From: an uncultured Eubacteriaceae bacterium
GTDB lineage: Bacteria > Bacillota > Clostridia > Lachnospirales > CAG-274
NCBI GenBank assembly: GCA_947565475.1
Contig: CANOGI010000143.1
Location: 1-6,040, forward strand
Direction of reading: 5' to 3'
Length of the DNA stretch: 6,040 bases
The notes under the pieces were generated by a model that saw only the letters and a list, made by a program, of their open reading frames with translations, did not search any database and was not told the origin of the DNA. Positions 5,252 to 6,040 of this stretch are shown here, piece after piece. The position numbers and the translations under genes are program-made. Position 1 is the stretch's first letter. Every line of letters begins with the position of its first letter.

Positions 5252-5413
5252 CAAGACTACTCGATTTTTTTGTATAACAAAAATTCTCGTAACCGGCAGC
5301 GAAAGTATTCGCCTTTGTATTCACTTTGTATTCAGAGTGAGCCTGAACTCCCTCTGAATACAAGAGTAAGTTTCCCCGCTTGAGAAGCAGAAACCTCACT
5401 CTGTCGGTTAAAA
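5252..5413 (+). repeat. Dispersed structured repeat, copy 4
   Basis: This copy fills the gap between the MATE gene and the small Cys-motif gene, and its tail (CTGTCGGTTAAAA) supplies the MATE stop codon. Hairpin 1 is weakened by an altered T-run (CGATTTTTTTG). Hairpin 2 is GCGAA-AGTA-TTCGC (5299-5312). Hairpin 3 is the longest of the family: TTGTATTCAGAG (5326-5337) pairs perfectly with CTCTGAATACAA (5352-5363). Hairpin 4 pairs 5364-5374 with 5390-5402 with one mismatch and one bulge. Unlike the others it has an 11-bp tandem duplication, TTTGTATTCAC then TTTGTATTCAG (5314-5335), which doubles the left arm of hairpin 3. Confidence 0.85.
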
Positions 5414-6040
5414 CGCTTTCTCAGACTTTCCCAAAGGTTTAATAACCGTTTTATGAATTTTTATAAAGAATATAACACTCAAAATAACAGCTGATACCTC
5501 CGCTATAGGGAAAGCGAACCATATAGGAGCCACATAATTGCCCTCGCATAAGAAAGAAAGTAAAAAAGCCGTAGGAAGAAGAATAACAAGCTGTCTTATC
5601 ACTGAGATAATAAGACTTATAACCCCTCTGCCAAAAGACTGGAAAACAGATATAATAATTATACAAAATCCAGCGGGAATAAAACTAATACTTATTGTTC
5701 TAAGCGCCGGAACACCTATCTGAAGCATTTCATCCGAGGCGTCAAAAAGCCGCAAAAGCCATTCCGTACATGTTTGAAACACTATAAAGCCGATAACCAT
5801 TATTGAGACGGCGTAAATCACGGCGAGCCGTATCGTTTTTAAGATACGCTCTTTGTTAAGAGCGCCGTAGTTATAGGCGACTATGGGAATCATACCGTTA
5901 TTTAAACCAAAAACAGGCATAAACACAAAGCTTTGAATTTTAAAATAAACTCCAAAAACAGCCACGGCGGTTGACGAAAAACTTATAAGAATTTGATTTA
6001 TACCAAAAGTCATTATAGAGCCTATTGACATCATAAGTAT
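5408..6040 (-). CDS. MATE-family multidrug/Na+ or H+ antiporter, C-terminal half (partial)
   Basis: The frame is open to the right edge of the window (ATA CTT before the first visible ATG at 6032-6034), so the N-terminal half lies outside. About 210 residues are visible, roughly the second six-helix bundle of a family whose members are usually near 450 residues. Hydrophobic helices alternate with short loops. Family-like segments include FGVYFKIQSFVFMPVFGLNN, MIPIVAYNYGA near the start of the bundle and SVFQSFGRGVISLIISVIRQ in the fifth. Such proteins export drugs or metabolites across the cytoplasmic membrane in exchange for Na+ or H+; the substrate cannot be inferred. The last codons GAG AAA GCG TTT TAA run into repeat copy 4, which provides the stop. 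Treating the ATG at 6034 as the start would be wrong. Confidence 0.9.
   Translation of the reverse strand: MLMMSIGSIMTFGINQILISFSSTAVAVFGVYFKIQSFVFMPVFGLNNGMIPIVAYNYGALNKERILKTIRLAVIYAVSIMVIGFIVFQTCTEWLLRLFDASDEMLQIGVPALRTISISFIPAGFCIIIISVFQSFGRGVISLIISVIRQLVILLPTAFLLSFLCEGNYVAPIWFAFPIAEVSAVILSVIFFIKIHKTVIKPLGKSEKAF

Noticed and set aside
5169..5399. Leftward 76-codon open frame ending before the small Cys-motif gene
   Set aside because: It is made largely of the antisense of repeat copy 4 and has no good ribosome binding site. The related frames in the other copies are interrupted, so I treat it as a chance frame in a repeat.
173..5413. CRISPR array formed by the four repeats
   Set aside because: The units are about 150 bp, separated by hundreds to thousands of bases with genes between them, and there are no spacer-sized gaps or cas genes.
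5451..5723. Two open frames overlapping the transporter gene (5451-5666 leftward, 5538-5723 rightward)
   Set aside because: Both overlap the MATE gene in other frames, and only the MATE frame gives a family-like membrane protein that runs to the window edge.

Overview
The window looks like chromosomal DNA of a low-G+C Clostridia-type Firmicute (Bacillota). The evidence is a SAM-I (S-box) riboswitch with a Rho-independent attenuator ahead of metK, strong AGGAGG-type ribosome binding sites, consensus sigma-A promoters, a clostridial-type HflX GTPase and very AT-rich spacers. I cannot name the genus from sequence alone.

Layout: bases 1-1278 hold no convincing gene but carry hairpins, one repeat copy and degraded repeat-like sequence. 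hflX (ribosome-associated GTPase) runs leftward over 2538-1279 from a promoter near 2800-2826, with a leader of about 250 nt. The divergent gap 2539-3436 holds a second repeat copy, the hflX promoter, a MITE-like element with 23-bp perfect terminal inverted repeats, a near-perfect metK promoter and the SAM riboswitch with its terminator. metK (S-adenosylmethionine synthetase) runs rightward over 3437-4603. Beyond it, 4604-4917 holds a strong stem-loop and a third repeat copy. A small gene for a 65-residue protein with a C-x2-C-x-C motif runs leftward (5115-4918). A fourth repeat copy lies between it and the 3' end of a leftward MATE-family transporter gene that is cut by the right edge of the window.

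How the parts work together: metK makes SAM, and SAM binding to its own leader should terminate transcription, a standard feedback loop. HflX, the small Cys protein and the MATE transporter show no clear pathway link to metK.

The most interesting signal is a family of four copies, about 145-160 bp each and all in the same orientation, at 173-324, 2603-2755, 4702-4847 and 5252-5413. Each copy can fold into up to four consecutive hairpins. The copies differ in ways that keep base pairing (T-A to G-C, G-C to G-T, and gain of TT/AA pairs), which is what a structured RNA or a structure-dependent mobile element would show. The MITE-like element, a 38-bp perfect AT-only-style inverted repeat behind hflX and several smaller palindromes show that the intergenic DNA here is heavily populated by repeats.
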